A stretch of 64,000 bases of DNA from Natronorubrum daqingense (lineage in GTDB: Archaea > Halobacteriota > Halobacteria > Halobacteriales > Natrialbaceae): NCBI RefSeq assembly GCF_001971705.1, contig NZ_CP019328.1:124001-188000 (forward strand). The letters run 5' to 3'. The notes under the pieces were generated by a model. That model was not told the origin of the DNA. It did not search any database and saw only the letters and a list, made by a program, of their open reading frames with translations. The translations under genes were made by a program, and so were the position numbers. This document shows positions 1 to 8,592 of the stretch, piece by piece (position 1 is the first letter of the stretch; each line of letters begins with the position of its first letter).

Positions 1-354
1 CTGTTCCTCTTCGGGTTCGAGGGCCCCGCACGGACCGTCGCTGAGTCCGTCTGGGCGGATCCGATGCTCGAGTTAGCCCGTCGCGGGATCGACGAGGCGG
101 TCCAGACCGATGGCGTGTTCCACATGTGGCTTCATCCGAACAATCTGACGTCGAAACGAGACGACCAGCGGATGCGTGCGATCCTCGCCCACCTCGCTCG
201 TCGTCGCGAGGAGACGGACCTCACGGTCGAAACGATGGCTGACGTCGCGAACCGACTGCATCGATCACACGGCCTCGACGGCCTCGACAGCGTGTCGACA
301 CACGTCGACGGGCAGGCGACTGCGGGTGGGGCGAGTAGCGCCGGCGGGAACTGA
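1..354 (+). CDS. Polysaccharide deacetylase family protein, C-terminal part
   Basis: The reading frame is open from the first base of the window to a stop at 354, so the N-terminal part lies outside. The visible residues include a hydrophobic start, a GIDEAV segment and an FHMWLHPNNL segment, which match the last strands and helices of haloarchaeal polysaccharide deacetylases (NodB-type carbohydrate esterases) where a histidine near the C-terminus closes the metal site. The metal-binding Asp-His motifs would be upstream and are not seen. The following oxidoreductase, epimerase and glycosyltransferase genes support a role in exopolysaccharide or cell-surface glycan processing. Family placement is from recognition of the C-terminal pattern only. 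Confidence 0.7.
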   Translation: MFLFGFEGPARTVAESVWADPMLELARRGIDEAVQTDGVFHMWLHPNNLTSKRDDQRMRAILAHLARRREETDLTVETMADVANRLHRSHGLDGLDSVSTHVDGQATAGGASSAGGN

Positions 355-480
355 TCGTTGACCTCCCTCTTAGAGCGTTTTCGATGCTGCATCCGAGACG
401 ACCGAATGCCCCCGCTACGATTCGAGTGAGACAGGTAGGGCGGCGATAACAAAGCCCGCTGGCAGTCGGGTTGCGAGCAG

Positions 481-1584
481 ATGCCTGCAACACTTCTTGG
501 CCGGTGGTCCGACTCGGGTGCCCTTTCGCTCGGCATCCTCGGCGTCGGAAACATCGGCATGGTACACCTGAAATCGGCCAGCGCGATGCCGGGGGTCACT
601 CCCGTCGCGGCCGCCGACGCGGTGCCGTCGAATCGCGACCGAGCCGAGTCTGCCGGTGTAGCCCGAACGTACGACGACTACACGACGCTCCTCGAGCACG
701 AAGACCTCGACGCGGTGGTCGTCGCGTTGCCGCCGTTTCTTCACGCGGACGCGGTCGAACGCGCCGCCGAGGCCGGCGTCGACGTCTTCGTCGAAAAACC
801 CCTCGCGCGAACGGCCGAGGAGGCCGAGGAGATGATCGAAACCGCTCGCGAAGCCGATATCGCCCTCGGCGTCGATCACACGCTTCGCTACCAGCCCGAC
901 ATGGTCGGCGTCAAAGACGAGTTCGACGAGGGGCGGGTCGGACACGTCCCCTACGCCTCGATCACGCGGCTCAACGACGGGCCGCTCGGTCGGCCGCCCG
1001 CCTCCGAAGCGCCGCCAGCGTGGCCCCTCGATCCGGAGGCCGTCGGCGGCGGCTCCTTGCTCGAGTTAGGCGTCCACTGTCTGGACGTCCTCGAGTGGCT
1101 CTTCGGCGACCTCGAGGTTCAGAGCGCCTCGATGGGGCAGACGCTCGACGTGCCCGTCGAGGACGCCGCGACGGTCCTCTTGCGCGCGCGGGAGACGGAG
1201 ACGACGATCACGCTCCACTGTGGCTCCTACCAGTGGGAGCAACTCCCCGAGGTCAACACGCGACTGCGCCTCGAGGGGATCACGGGCACGATCACGAATC
1301 AGGATCACCTGCCGGCGAACTTCTACGCCGACGCCGCCCACTCCGCACTGACGAACGCGACGAGTCGACTGCGCCGAAGCGATCCCGACGTGTTCGGGCC
1401 GACGTTCTACTTGCAGGCCCACTACGACGCGCTCGAGGACTTCTGTGATGCCATCCGAAACGACGAGGCCCCGCCCGTTGGCGGCGACGTCGGCTTGCGA
1501 ACGCTCGAGTTGGCCGAACAGGCCTACGAACTCGCAGCGGGCGAAGACGATGCCGCCCTCGAAATTCCGGAGGTGGTCTCGTGA
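481..1584 (+). CDS. Gfo/Idh/MocA family NAD(P)-dependent oxidoreductase
   Basis: A 367-residue protein of normal family length. The N-terminal Rossmann fold shows the dinucleotide loop GILGVGNIG at about residues 18-26, followed by the EKPLA motif (about 105-109) whose lysine is the family catalytic/cofactor residue, and a C-terminal alpha/beta domain with the GGGSLLELGVHCLD segment typical of sugar and inositol dehydrogenases. It probably oxidises or reduces a nucleotide-activated or free sugar. It overlaps the DUF362 gene by 4 bp (GTGA), and that gene overlaps the epimerase gene by 4 bp, so the three form one operon. The exact substrate cannot be told. The first about 15 residues precede the fold and could be an over-long start. 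Confidence 0.9.
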   Translation: MPATLLGRWSDSGALSLGILGVGNIGMVHLKSASAMPGVTPVAAADAVPSNRDRAESAGVARTYDDYTTLLEHEDLDAVVVALPPFLHADAVERAAEAGVDVFVEKPLARTAEEAEEMIETAREADIALGVDHTLRYQPDMVGVKDEFDEGRVGHVPYASITRLNDGPLGRPPASEAPPAWPLDPEAVGGGSLLELGVHCLDVLEWLFGDLEVQSASMGQTLDVPVEDAATVLLRARETETTITLHCGSYQWEQLPEVNTRLRLEGITGTITNQDHLPANFYADAAHSALTNATSRLRRSDPDVFGPTFYLQAHYDALEDFCDAIRNDEAPPVGGDVGLRTLELAEQAYELAAGEDDAALEIPEVVS

Positions 1585-2519
1585 GCGTCTGTCTCGCCGG
1601 CGTCGACGCGTCGGAGCGACGCGGCGGCTGGGACCCCGACGCCGACGGTCGACGGGCGGGACTCGAGTCGCCGATTCGGACCGTACTCGAGTCCCACACG
1701 AGTTCGCTCACCGCTGCCGATCGACTCACGCTCGTTCCGGATACCCACTATCCGTTCCATCCCTCCTCTGGGATGGTCACCGACCCCGCCGTCGTCGCCG
1801 CCCTCGTCGACCACCTCGAGGGGCGAACGAGTGCCGATATCGCCGTCGCGGGAATCAGCGACGATCGAATCGGCTTCGATCGAACGGCTGACTACCTCGG
1901 CTATCCGACCATCCTCGAGTCCACCGACGCGACACTCGTCGACCTGGCGGACGAATCCCGTCGAAATCGCGTCGTTTCCATCGACGGGGAGCGGGTATCG
2001 CTCACCGTCCCCGAACGACTTCTCGAGAGCACCGTCGTCGTCGTGCCGACGCTCCGACCGACCGAGGACGGCCCGGTGGCGGGCGGGATGCGCACGCTCG
2101 AGCGATTCGTCTCGAGCGTCGACGACTCCGAACTGACCGCGCTCGCGGCGACGCGGGCCGCCGAACCCGTGCTCACCGTTCTCGACGCGACGACCGCCTA
2201 CGGCGGCGACCCGGTCGCTGCTGACACCCTGCTGGCCGGACCGACGCCGCAAGTCGACGCGCTCGCCTCGTCGCTGCTCGAGCGTTCGATCGCCGACGAT
2301 TCGGCCCTCGAGAACGCCTTCGGCGTGTCGGTGCCCTCGATCACCGTCGAGACGCCGAACGACGGGGTCAGCGTCGACGTTGACTCGCTTCGCCGCCGAC
2401 TGCCGAAAGGCGAGTTGCCGCCGCCGGACGAGATGCACCCCGCCGTGACGGCCGCCTACAGACTCTACGCGACGGTTTCCGGCGACGCCGTCCCGCCACA
2501 ACTCGAGCAAGGACCATGA
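1581..2519 (+). CDS. DUF362 domain-containing protein
   Basis: A 312-residue cytoplasmic protein beginning with GTG inside the stop of the upstream oxidoreductase gene and ending inside the ATG of the downstream epimerase gene, which implies translational coupling. The body resembles haloarchaeal DUF362 proteins: a DTHYPFHPSSGMVTDP segment near residues 55-70, a central VVVPTLRPTE segment, and a C-terminal MHPAV segment. Unlike many bacterial DUF362 proteins there is no four-cysteine ferredoxin cluster. Function is unknown; DUF362 proteins are often found near sugar-nucleotide and glycan genes. The operon context suggests participation in synthesis or modification of a surface sugar. Confidence 0.75.
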   Translation: MSVCLAGVDASERRGGWDPDADGRRAGLESPIRTVLESHTSSLTAADRLTLVPDTHYPFHPSSGMVTDPAVVAALVDHLEGRTSADIAVAGISDDRIGFDRTADYLGYPTILESTDATLVDLADESRRNRVVSIDGERVSLTVPERLLESTVVVVPTLRPTEDGPVAGGMRTLERFVSSVDDSELTALAATRAAEPVLTVLDATTAYGGDPVAADTLLAGPTPQVDALASSLLERSIADDSALENAFGVSVPSITVETPNDGVSVDVDSLRRRLPKGELPPPDEMHPAVTAAYRLYATVSGDAVPPQLEQGP

Positions 2520-3484
2520 CCGGGTCGACTACCGCCGCCGTCACCGGCGCGACGGGATTCCTCGGGTCTGCCCTTTGTGAACGCCTGCTCGCGGACGGCT
2601 GGGACGTTCGCGGACTGAGCCGTCCTACGTCGGATCGCGGCGACCTCGAGGGCGTGGAGTGGTACGTCGGGGACCTCTTCGACGATGAGACGCTCGCGGA
2701 CCTCGTCGACGGCGTCGATACCGTCTTCCACCTCGCCGGGATCGGCCTCTGGAGCGCCGGTCCCGAAACTGTCCACCGGGTCAACGCCGACGGCACGGCG
2801 CGCGTGCTCGAGGCCTGCCGGCAGGGCGACGTCGGCCGACTCGTCTTCACCAGTACCTCCGGGACGCGTCGTCCACCGGACGGGGCGGAGGTTGCGGACG
2901 AGACCGACGTCGCCGAACCGATCGGTGCGTACCAGGCCTCCAAGGCCGAAGCAGAGCGCATGGTCGACGAGTACGCCGCTACCGGTGGTGACGCCGTCAC
3001 CGTTCACCCAACGTCGATTTTCGGCCCCGGCGACGAGGAGTTCACCGCCCAGTTGCTCGCGATGGGTCTCGAGCCGACTATGCCGGCGTACCTGCCCGGC
3101 GGGCTGAGCATCGTCGGCGTCTCCGACGTCGTCGATGGGCTACTGTTGGCCGGCGAGCGGGGGACGAACGGCGAGCACTACGTCCTCGGCGGGGAGAATC
3201 TGACTTACAATCAGGCCGTCAGGCGAATCGCACACGCCGCAGACGGCTCGCCGGCCCGAATTCAGGTGCCGTCGCTGGCGATTCAGGCCGCCGGCCCGGT
3301 CGCCGAAGCCGCCAGCGCCGTCGCCGGCGTTCGGATGTTTCCCTTCGACCGACAGATGGCGTCCCTCGCCACGCAGCGACTCTTTTACACCTCGAGAAAG
3401 GCCGAGCGGGAACTCGGCTACGAGTATCGCCCGCTCGAGGATCACCTCCCTGAGACGATGACCTGGTACCGCGAGGAGGTCTGA
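2516..3484 (+). CDS. NAD-dependent epimerase/dehydratase (extended SDR)
   Basis: A 322-residue extended short-chain dehydrogenase. The N-terminal nucleotide-binding loop GATGFLGSAL is at about residues 11-20, followed by a HLAG strand (about 76-79), a STSG segment carrying the catalytic serine, and the YxxxK catalytic pair in YQASK (about 139-143). The C-terminal half carries a FGPGD segment and the substrate-binding region of dihydroflavonol reductase/NDP-sugar epimerase-like members. It is the last gene of the three-gene overlapping operon. It probably acts on an NDP-sugar for surface glycans, although related proteins act on terpenoids and steroids, so the substrate is open. Confidence 0.88.
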   Translation: MTGSTTAAVTGATGFLGSALCERLLADGWDVRGLSRPTSDRGDLEGVEWYVGDLFDDETLADLVDGVDTVFHLAGIGLWSAGPETVHRVNADGTARVLEACRQGDVGRLVFTSTSGTRRPPDGAEVADETDVAEPIGAYQASKAEAERMVDEYAATGGDAVTVHPTSIFGPGDEEFTAQLLAMGLEPTMPAYLPGGLSIVGVSDVVDGLLLAGERGTNGEHYVLGGENLTYNQAVRRIAHAADGSPARIQVPSLAIQAAGPVAEAASAVAGVRMFPFDRQMASLATQRLFYTSRKAERELGYEYRPLEDHLPETMTWYREEV

Positions 3485-3539
3485 CCTCCACAGTCCACAA
3501 CTGATGGCAGCACAATCGTGCTGACCGTCGAAACGGGTT

Positions 3540-3977
3540 CTATGGTGGATCGTCGAACTCGTTGAGCCTCGCGGGATCGTCGGCTCGAAGCGCGTCCCAC
3601 CAACAGCTGATGACTGCCAGTGTGACCAGTTCCGGTTCCTCGTGCGTAATACACGACTCGAGGTGAGACGACGGATTCCCCGGAGGATGGAAGTGTTTTG
3701 CTGGGTACGTCGTTTCTGGACGGAGTTCCCACCCGAAGCGAAACTCGAGATCGGACTCGCTGTAGTGATACTTGTAGCCGTGGTTGGTCCACCATTGGAC
3801 GTCGAATTGACCCATCGATGCTTCGAATCCGATATCGAGGGACACCCGTAACTCGACGGGATCGATCGAGTTTGGCACGTATTCAGTCTCCGCTACCAGC
3901 CCGTTCAGCCGATTCCGAAAGACGCGTTCTGTCGTACGCAAAGCGTCCCAATCGACCGGGCCTCGCTCGCTAGGCAT
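3540..3977 (-). CDS. TumE-like toxin (DUF6516 type), copy 1
   Basis: A 145-residue soluble protein overlapping the end of its upstream winged-helix partner by 8 bp. The core pattern is an LRVSL strand, then F-D-V-x-W-W-x-N-x-G-Y-x-Y-HY, an FGW strand, and a KHFHPPGNPS segment. This strand order and the HFHPP motif are shared with the protein at 13050-13481 in the same window and resemble TumE-type toxins (Pfam DUF6516), whose hallmark is a YxxHY...RxDN...FPHHKH-like signature. TumE is known as the toxin of a two-gene system with an HTH antitoxin. Toxin activity here is inferred from family resemblance and gene pairing. GC and codon use look like the neighbours. Confidence 0.6.
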   Translation of the reverse strand: MPSERGPVDWDALRTTERVFRNRLNGLVAETEYVPNSIDPVELRVSLDIGFEASMGQFDVQWWTNHGYKYHYSESDLEFRFGWELRPETTYPAKHFHPPGNPSSHLESCITHEEPELVTLAVISCWWDALRADDPARLNEFDDPP

Positions 3978-4563
3978 TTTCTTCGAGCGGGCGACCTTCG
4001 CCGGTGCTCATCGAATCGACGTGGCGCGTTTCTTTGAACGAAAGTGCCGTCTTCGCGAACGTGAGGTTCCGACGCGTCGTCTTCCATCGCGAGCGGTCGT
4101 CCCATCCCCGTTCGTCGTCGGGTTCGATGTCCTCGACGAGTGATTCTGGGCTCGTGACCCCGTATTCGTCTTCGAACGCTCGAATCCGCTGCTTCATCTC
4201 TCGAATGGCGTGTTCCAGTTCGCTTCGCGAGTGTTCGTCGGCGAGTTGTTGGACGCGCTCGAGTCGCTTTCGATCGGGATTTCGTTTGAACTGCGTTCCG
4301 GAGGCGGTTTCGTTCGCTGACGCGTGACGGGATTCGACGAGTGCACGGAGGTGTTTCCGTGCAGTCGGCTCAGAAACGCAGGCACGGGCGGCGATTTCGC
4401 TCGCATGATGCCACTCGGTCGTTCGCGAGAGGATCGACTCGACCCGTTCGAACGCGGTGGTTTCCGATTTCCACGCCCGTTCGGCGACGGCGTCGACACT
4501 ACCGGTCTCATCCGTGTCCGGAAACGGCTCGATCCCGGCTCTCACCGAGTCGTCTCGGCCCAT
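3970..4563 (-). CDS. Winged-helix DNA-binding partner (putative antitoxin) of TumE-like toxin, copy 1
   Basis: A 197-residue protein; the ATG at 4563 is preferred over an upstream start at 4602 because the extra residues look non-coding. Residues about 45-100 form a winged helix (HHASEIAARACVSEPTARKHL), followed by a basic wing with NPDRKRL, then a helical region with EMKQRIRAFEDEYG and SPESL, and an RNLTFAK C-terminal helix. The same order (HTH, DRIEAYRDEY, DSPAEV) occurs in the protein at 13484-14002. It is transcribed first and overlaps the toxin gene, as is usual for an autoregulating antitoxin. Antitoxin activity is inferred. Confidence 0.65.
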   Translation of the reverse strand: MGRDDSVRAGIEPFPDTDETGSVDAVAERAWKSETTAFERVESILSRTTEWHHASEIAARACVSEPTARKHLRALVESRHASANETASGTQFKRNPDRKRLERVQQLADEHSRSELEHAIREMKQRIRAFEDEYGVTSPESLVEDIEPDDERGWDDRSRWKTTRRNLTFAKTALSFKETRHVDSMSTGEGRPLEENA

Positions 4564-4635
4564 ACACACATTTCTCACTGGGGAAAGATAAATTCTCCCC
4601 ACAAAACGATGCTTTCCCTCAACAGATTTCGTCTC

Positions 4636-5598
4636 TCACTCTTGGCGTGCGACGGTTTCGATCCGCCGCGTCGACGTTCCGGCGACGCGTTCGTAAATCT
4701 CGAGTAATTGACTCGTCGTTTCCTCGAGGCTCACCTCGCGGACGACCTCGCGGCCGTTCGAGCGCTCCTCGCGCTCGAGGACGCCGATCAGTCCTTCGAT
4801 TAGCTCTGTGTCGGTGCGCCCGACGCAGGAGGGGCTGACGCCGGCCAGTCGTTCTCGGACGTCGCCGACGTCGGTTGCGACGACGGGGAGGTCACAGGCC
4901 ATCGCCTCCTTGACCGAGTTCGGAGACCCTTCGCTCTTCGAGGTCAACAGGAGGGCGTCTGCGGCGTTCATGTAATTCGGAATCGTCTCGTGGGGCACGT
5001 CGGAGACCGTCCGCAGGTCGATCGGTCGCTCGAGAAAGTTGCTGGCTGCGGCGACGATTCGGCGCGCTCGGGGGAAATCCTTGACCTCACGCGTCGGCGA
5101 GTACGGAAAGAGGACCTGGTAGGCGTCGCCGGTCTCCCAGTCGATTTTCGCTCGAGCGCGCTCTCGCGACTCCGGTTGAAACTTCGTCAGATCGACGCCG
5201 TCGGGGATGACGTGTGCGTCCTGTCCGAGCGCCTCGCGCATTCGATCCGACATGACGACGACTTCCTCACACAGCGGCGCACACAGTTGACTGAGTGGTT
5301 TGACGGGGCCGTGTACGTCCGATCCCCACAGCGAGAGGACGACCGGCGTTCGAAGCTGTGCGAGCGCGATCGGTGCCGTCAGTCCGTAGTGGGCGTGAAT
5401 CAGATCGTAGCCGTTGCTCGCCTCGGCGACCGCCGACGGGACCGTGCGAAGGTAGTCGAACGGCGTCCGATCGGTCTCGTCGTCGTCGGATCCCTCGACT
5501 GTCACAATTTCGAACGTGACTCCGTGGCGCTCGAGAGCGGCCATCTGCTGATTCATAAACGGTGCGTCGGCGCTGTTCGTGATCGTGAGGACGTGCAT
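4636..5598 (-). CDS. Glycosyltransferase family 4 protein
   Basis: A 320-residue GT-B glycosyltransferase. The N-terminal domain has an MHVLTIT strand and the IHAHYGLTAP loop at about residues 66-75; the C-terminal nucleotide-sugar domain shows VIPDGVD (about 150-156), a SEGSPNSVKEAMACDLPVV-type segment with the conserved E-x7-E pair that holds the sugar nucleotide, and ATDVGDV. It probably adds a sugar to a lipid-linked or exported glycan at the cytoplasmic face of the membrane. It is a single gene between the TumE-like module and a non-coding stretch. The sugar donor and acceptor are not predictable. Confidence 0.9.
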   Translation of the reverse strand: MHVLTITNSADAPFMNQQMAALERHGVTFEIVTVEGSDDDETDRTPFDYLRTVPSAVAEASNGYDLIHAHYGLTAPIALAQLRTPVVLSLWGSDVHGPVKPLSQLCAPLCEEVVVMSDRMREALGQDAHVIPDGVDLTKFQPESRERARAKIDWETGDAYQVLFPYSPTREVKDFPRARRIVAAASNFLERPIDLRTVSDVPHETIPNYMNAADALLLTSKSEGSPNSVKEAMACDLPVVATDVGDVRERLAGVSPSCVGRTDTELIEGLIGVLEREERSNGREVVREVSLEETTSQLLEIYERVAGTSTRRIETVARQE

Positions 5599-6051
5599 TA
5601 GCCGACTATCTGCGTGCTACCAGCACCCGTCGTTTTGTTATAAACAGAACTGCGTTCGGCCGACTGGCCGAAACCGGGTACTTCCGCGTTATCACTCCTC
5701 GAGAACGACGCTCGTCGTCGCCACGACTGCGGTTTTCTTCACGTACTCTTATAGATCGACGCGGCCCCGCGTGCGGTTCTGCTCGCCCGTCGCTGTGAGC
5801 GTGACGGTCGCCGTCACGACACGGTCGTCGTCGGTGACGGCAGCCTCGTTCCGTCGTCGCGTCGCGTTCGGTCGTTCGCCGGCAGGCTCGAGGAACGCCA
5901 CCGACTCGAGACGGTAGCCGAGCGTTAGGGCGGGTTTCGCGCCCGTTTCTCCGTCGCCGCGCTCGTTCGTGCTCGGCGTGAAATTCTTCCCGACCTGGTG
6001 TATCAGGTAGCTGCGTGATTACAAAGGATCACTCAGGCGTACGGTCTGTCG
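5599..6051. other. 453-bp gap between glycosyltransferase genes
   Basis: No complete gene. The two flanking genes diverge from this stretch, so promoters of both should lie here. The minus strand of its middle part contains a coding-like frame without a start codon, listed separately as a possible gene remnant (5749-6022). Confidence 0.5.
5749..6022 (-). pseudogene. Possible C-terminal gene remnant
   Basis: On the minus strand a frame runs for about 90 codons from a TAA near 6025 to a TAA at 5749-5751. The codon choice and the encoded residues look haloarchaeal: acidic and hydrophobic alternation such as GYRLESVAFLEPAGE, EAAVTDDDR and VVTATVTLTATGEQ. There is no ATG in the frame and the only GTG would give about 51 residues. 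I read it as the end of a gene whose 5' part is lost, possibly a secreted beta-rich protein. It may instead be chance open frame in high-GC DNA. Confidence 0.3.
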
Positions 6052-7155
6052 ATGCGGATCCTCGTCTTTGCAAACACGCCTGCACACGTTCACCTGTATC
6101 GACACGTCGTCGACCGCCTCCAGGGGGAGGGTCACGACGTCCTCGTGTTGACTCGGGAGTACGCCTGTACGACGGCGTTACTCGACTACTTCGAGTTGCC
6201 GTATCGGGTCTACGGCGGCCACGGCACCGATCGCTACTCGAAGCTTCGCTTCGCTCGAGAGTTGGGGGGACAGATTCGAACGATCGCGCGCGAAGCCCGC
6301 CGATTCGGCCCCGACGTCGTCTTCGGTCGCGGCCCGTACGCGGCGTTCGCGGGAACGCTCACTCGAACGCCGGTCGTCCTCGTCCTCGACGACGAACCGG
6401 GAGACTTCAACTACGCCGTCTCCCGGCCGTTCGCCGACTGTATCCTCTCGCCGGCGGTCACCCGCCGGAACCTCGGGGACGCCCACTACACCTTCGAGGG
6501 CTTCAAGGAGTGCGCGTACCTCCACCCCGCCGTCTTCGAACGGGACGAACCGGTCCGGGACTTACTCGGCGTCGACCCGGACGAACCCTTCGCCATCGTT
6601 CGGTTCAACGCCCTCGACGCGCTGCACGACACCGGCCTCGAGGGGTTCGAGCCGGAGCAGCGTCGCGACCTGATCCAGCGACTGAGCGAGCACGCGACCG
6701 TCTTCGTCTCCGACGAGGGCAACGACATGGACCTCGAGGACCTCCCCGCACAGTGGTACGACCTCCACCCGGCCCTGATCCACGACGCGATGGCCGAAGC
6801 GTCGCTGCTCGTCGCGGACACGGGAACGATGGTCAACGAGGCGGCGTTGCTCGGCACGCCTGCCATCCGCTACCGGGGCACCGACGACCACGAGTACGGC
6901 GAGTTCGTGGAACTCGAGCGCGCCGACCTGGCCAAACAGTTCGACGACTACGACTCGCTCCGTGAGCACTCCCTCGAGTTGCTCGCGGACGACGGCACCG
7001 CCGAACGTTGGCGACGACGCCGCGAGGAGTACGTCGCGGACCTCGTGAACCTCTCCGAACTGTTGGTCGACGTCGCCGAATCTCGTGGTTCCATCGATCG
7101 ACTCAGTTCGTCGACGCGTAGCTCCCTCCAATCGAAGGCTGCGCTAAATCAGTAG
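6052..7155 (+). CDS. DUF354 family glycosyltransferase-like protein
   Basis: A 367-residue protein of the DUF354 family, which has a GT-B-like fold. The N-terminal strand MRILVFANTPAHVHLYRHVV carries the APAHVH-like loop of the family, followed by DVVFGRGPYAA, VLVLDDEPGDFN, and in the C-terminal half the MAEASLLVADTGTMVNEAALLGTPAI segment (about 245-270), which corresponds to the nucleotide-sugar-binding region of UDP-GlcNAc 2-epimerase and MurG-like enzymes. The activity of archaeal DUF354 proteins has not been established to my knowledge; a glycosyltransferase or epimerase role in surface glycans fits the neighbouring genes. Confidence 0.88.
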   Translation: MRILVFANTPAHVHLYRHVVDRLQGEGHDVLVLTREYACTTALLDYFELPYRVYGGHGTDRYSKLRFARELGGQIRTIAREARRFGPDVVFGRGPYAAFAGTLTRTPVVLVLDDEPGDFNYAVSRPFADCILSPAVTRRNLGDAHYTFEGFKECAYLHPAVFERDEPVRDLLGVDPDEPFAIVRFNALDALHDTGLEGFEPEQRRDLIQRLSEHATVFVSDEGNDMDLEDLPAQWYDLHPALIHDAMAEASLLVADTGTMVNEAALLGTPAIRYRGTDDHEYGEFVELERADLAKQFDDYDSLREHSLELLADDGTAERWRRRREEYVADLVNLSELLVDVAESRGSIDRLSSSTRSSLQSKAALNQ

Positions 7156-7400
7156 CTGCGTCGGGTGGAGTCGATACATCGACGACGTTGAAGCGGGGGA
7201 CTGTTGTTGAAGAAACTGTCCCAGCTACTAGCGCAGATTCCCTCAAAACTGATCTTCTGAAATGGAGGCAGGGCCCCATTCACGCGACCGCACGGGAGAC
7301 GGGGACGAAACTCCCGTCACGGGACAGTTCCTCGAGCAGATTCGTTCCAACCGTCGATGCGGGGACTCCGTTTTTGCGTGTTCTTCGCGACTCGGTGAGA

Positions 7401-7844
7401 TTACAGGAATCGCTCGACGATGTCAACCGCGCCGGGGTACGACCACGCTGTCCCGGACACTGCCTTGACGGTGGCGATGATGGCGTACGCGAACGTGGCG
7501 ACTACAGCGACCATCGTCGCGAGCAACAGGAGGACACCGACGAACATAAGCACCGTATCGATCGGTGCCGGAATCGACAGCGGATCGATCGACTCCCCGC
7601 CGACGGTGACTTCGTCGGCGCTGAGGAAGCCCGTTACAAACGCGACGACCGCTAGCGTGACCACGGTAGCGTGCCAGTTGAAAGCGTGACGGGCGTTCTC
7701 CCGTGTAAATTCGTGGTCCGAAACGGCGTACACGACGGCGGGGCCGATGAAGGCGGTAACCATCGCGAGCGGATGGACGAGGATGCCGCCGAGGGATCGG
7801 TCGTCGAACCGTTCGGGGTTAGATGGAGTGGATGGCGAACTCAT
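7401..7844 (-). CDS. DUF4870-type small membrane protein
   Basis: A 147-residue protein; the ATG at 7844 starts the MSSPSTPSNPER segment and is preferred over one 11 codons upstream. It has a GILVHPLAMVT membrane segment (about 20-40), an FTRENARHAFNWH loop (about 48-60) which is the diagnostic N-A-x-x-x-x-NxQ/NWH motif of the Tic20-like DUF4870 family, and two further hydrophobic helices (about 62-80 and 100-130). A GGESIDP loop lies outside or between helices. Function is unknown. Stands alone, convergent with the DUF354 gene. Confidence 0.8.
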   Translation of the reverse strand: MSSPSTPSNPERFDDRSLGGILVHPLAMVTAFIGPAVVYAVSDHEFTRENARHAFNWHATVVTLAVVAFVTGFLSADEVTVGGESIDPLSIPAPIDTVLMFVGVLLLLATMVAVVATFAYAIIATVKAVSGTAWSYPGAVDIVERFL

Positions 7845-8077
7845 GATCTGTGGAGGGTCTGGGAGAACAGTATCCAATCGGAACTATAAATATATTGTTT
7901 CTACACTACGATTACTGAATCAAAACCGTATCCAACCGGCCTAACATTCTTCAACGCATTCTTTTCCGACAGGTCTTCTATTCACTCGGTTACGTTCATC
8001 CCTCGCTCGAGTCCACTATCCACACCCGGCACGAGCAAGTGCGAGATGTATCAGTCAGTCTGACGATAGTTACATCC

Positions 8078-8500
8078 ATGTATCGCTCACTTTTGCTCGC
8101 GACCGACGGGACGGACGGCGCACGACAGGCGACGAATCACGCAATTACGCTCGCCGAGCAACTCGGCGCGAGCCTCCACATCGTCTCGGTCTCCGAAGAC
8201 GGCCCCCACAGCACGGAAAAACAAGACGAGATGCGCTCCGATCCGGAGAGCGACGCTGCGAATGCACTCGAGGACGCCGAGCGAGCGGCCCTCGAGCGCG
8301 ACCTCGAGGTGACGACGACGGTTCGCCACGGCGTGCCACAGGAAGAGATCGTCGACGTCGCCGAGACGAACGCGATCGACATGGTCGTCCTCGGCACCGC
8401 GGGTCGGACCGGACTCGATCACCTGGTGGTGGGAAGCGTCGCAGAAGAGGTCGTTCGAAACGCACCCGTGCCGGTCGTCACCGTCCGTGAGCGGACGTAA
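8078..8500 (+). CDS. Universal stress protein, UspA family
   Basis: A 140-residue single-domain Usp. The start ATG at 8078 places the first strand as MYRSLLLATDGTDGA, typical of the family; an upstream frame extension is disregarded. The ATP-binding signature G-x2-G-x9-G-S/T is intact as GTAGRTGLDHLVVGS near the C-terminus, and the following VRNAPVPVVTV strand is canonical, so nucleotide binding is likely. It precedes the large HTH_10 sensor gene by 92 bp on the same strand but need not be in one operon with it. Confidence 0.93.
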   Translation: MYRSLLLATDGTDGARQATNHAITLAEQLGASLHIVSVSEDGPHSTEKQDEMRSDPESDAANALEDAERAALERDLEVTTTVRHGVPQEEIVDVAETNAIDMVVLGTAGRTGLDHLVVGSVAEEVVRNAPVPVVTVRERT

Positions 8501-8592
8501 TCGGCCGCCGACCGTTCACAATCCACGATTCCACGCGGTCGATTCTGGCACTCTACTCCCGCGATTCGCACTCGATTTCGGAGGGGCCGTCG

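Noticed and set aside
471-1448. Long open frame in a second phase over the Gfo/Idh/MocA gene
   Set aside because: The product is Arg- and Pro-rich with no domain, typical of out-of-frame reading in high-GC haloarchaeal DNA.
7188-7655. 155-codon plus-strand frame opposite the DUF4870 gene
   Set aside because: It is mostly antisense to the well-supported membrane protein gene.
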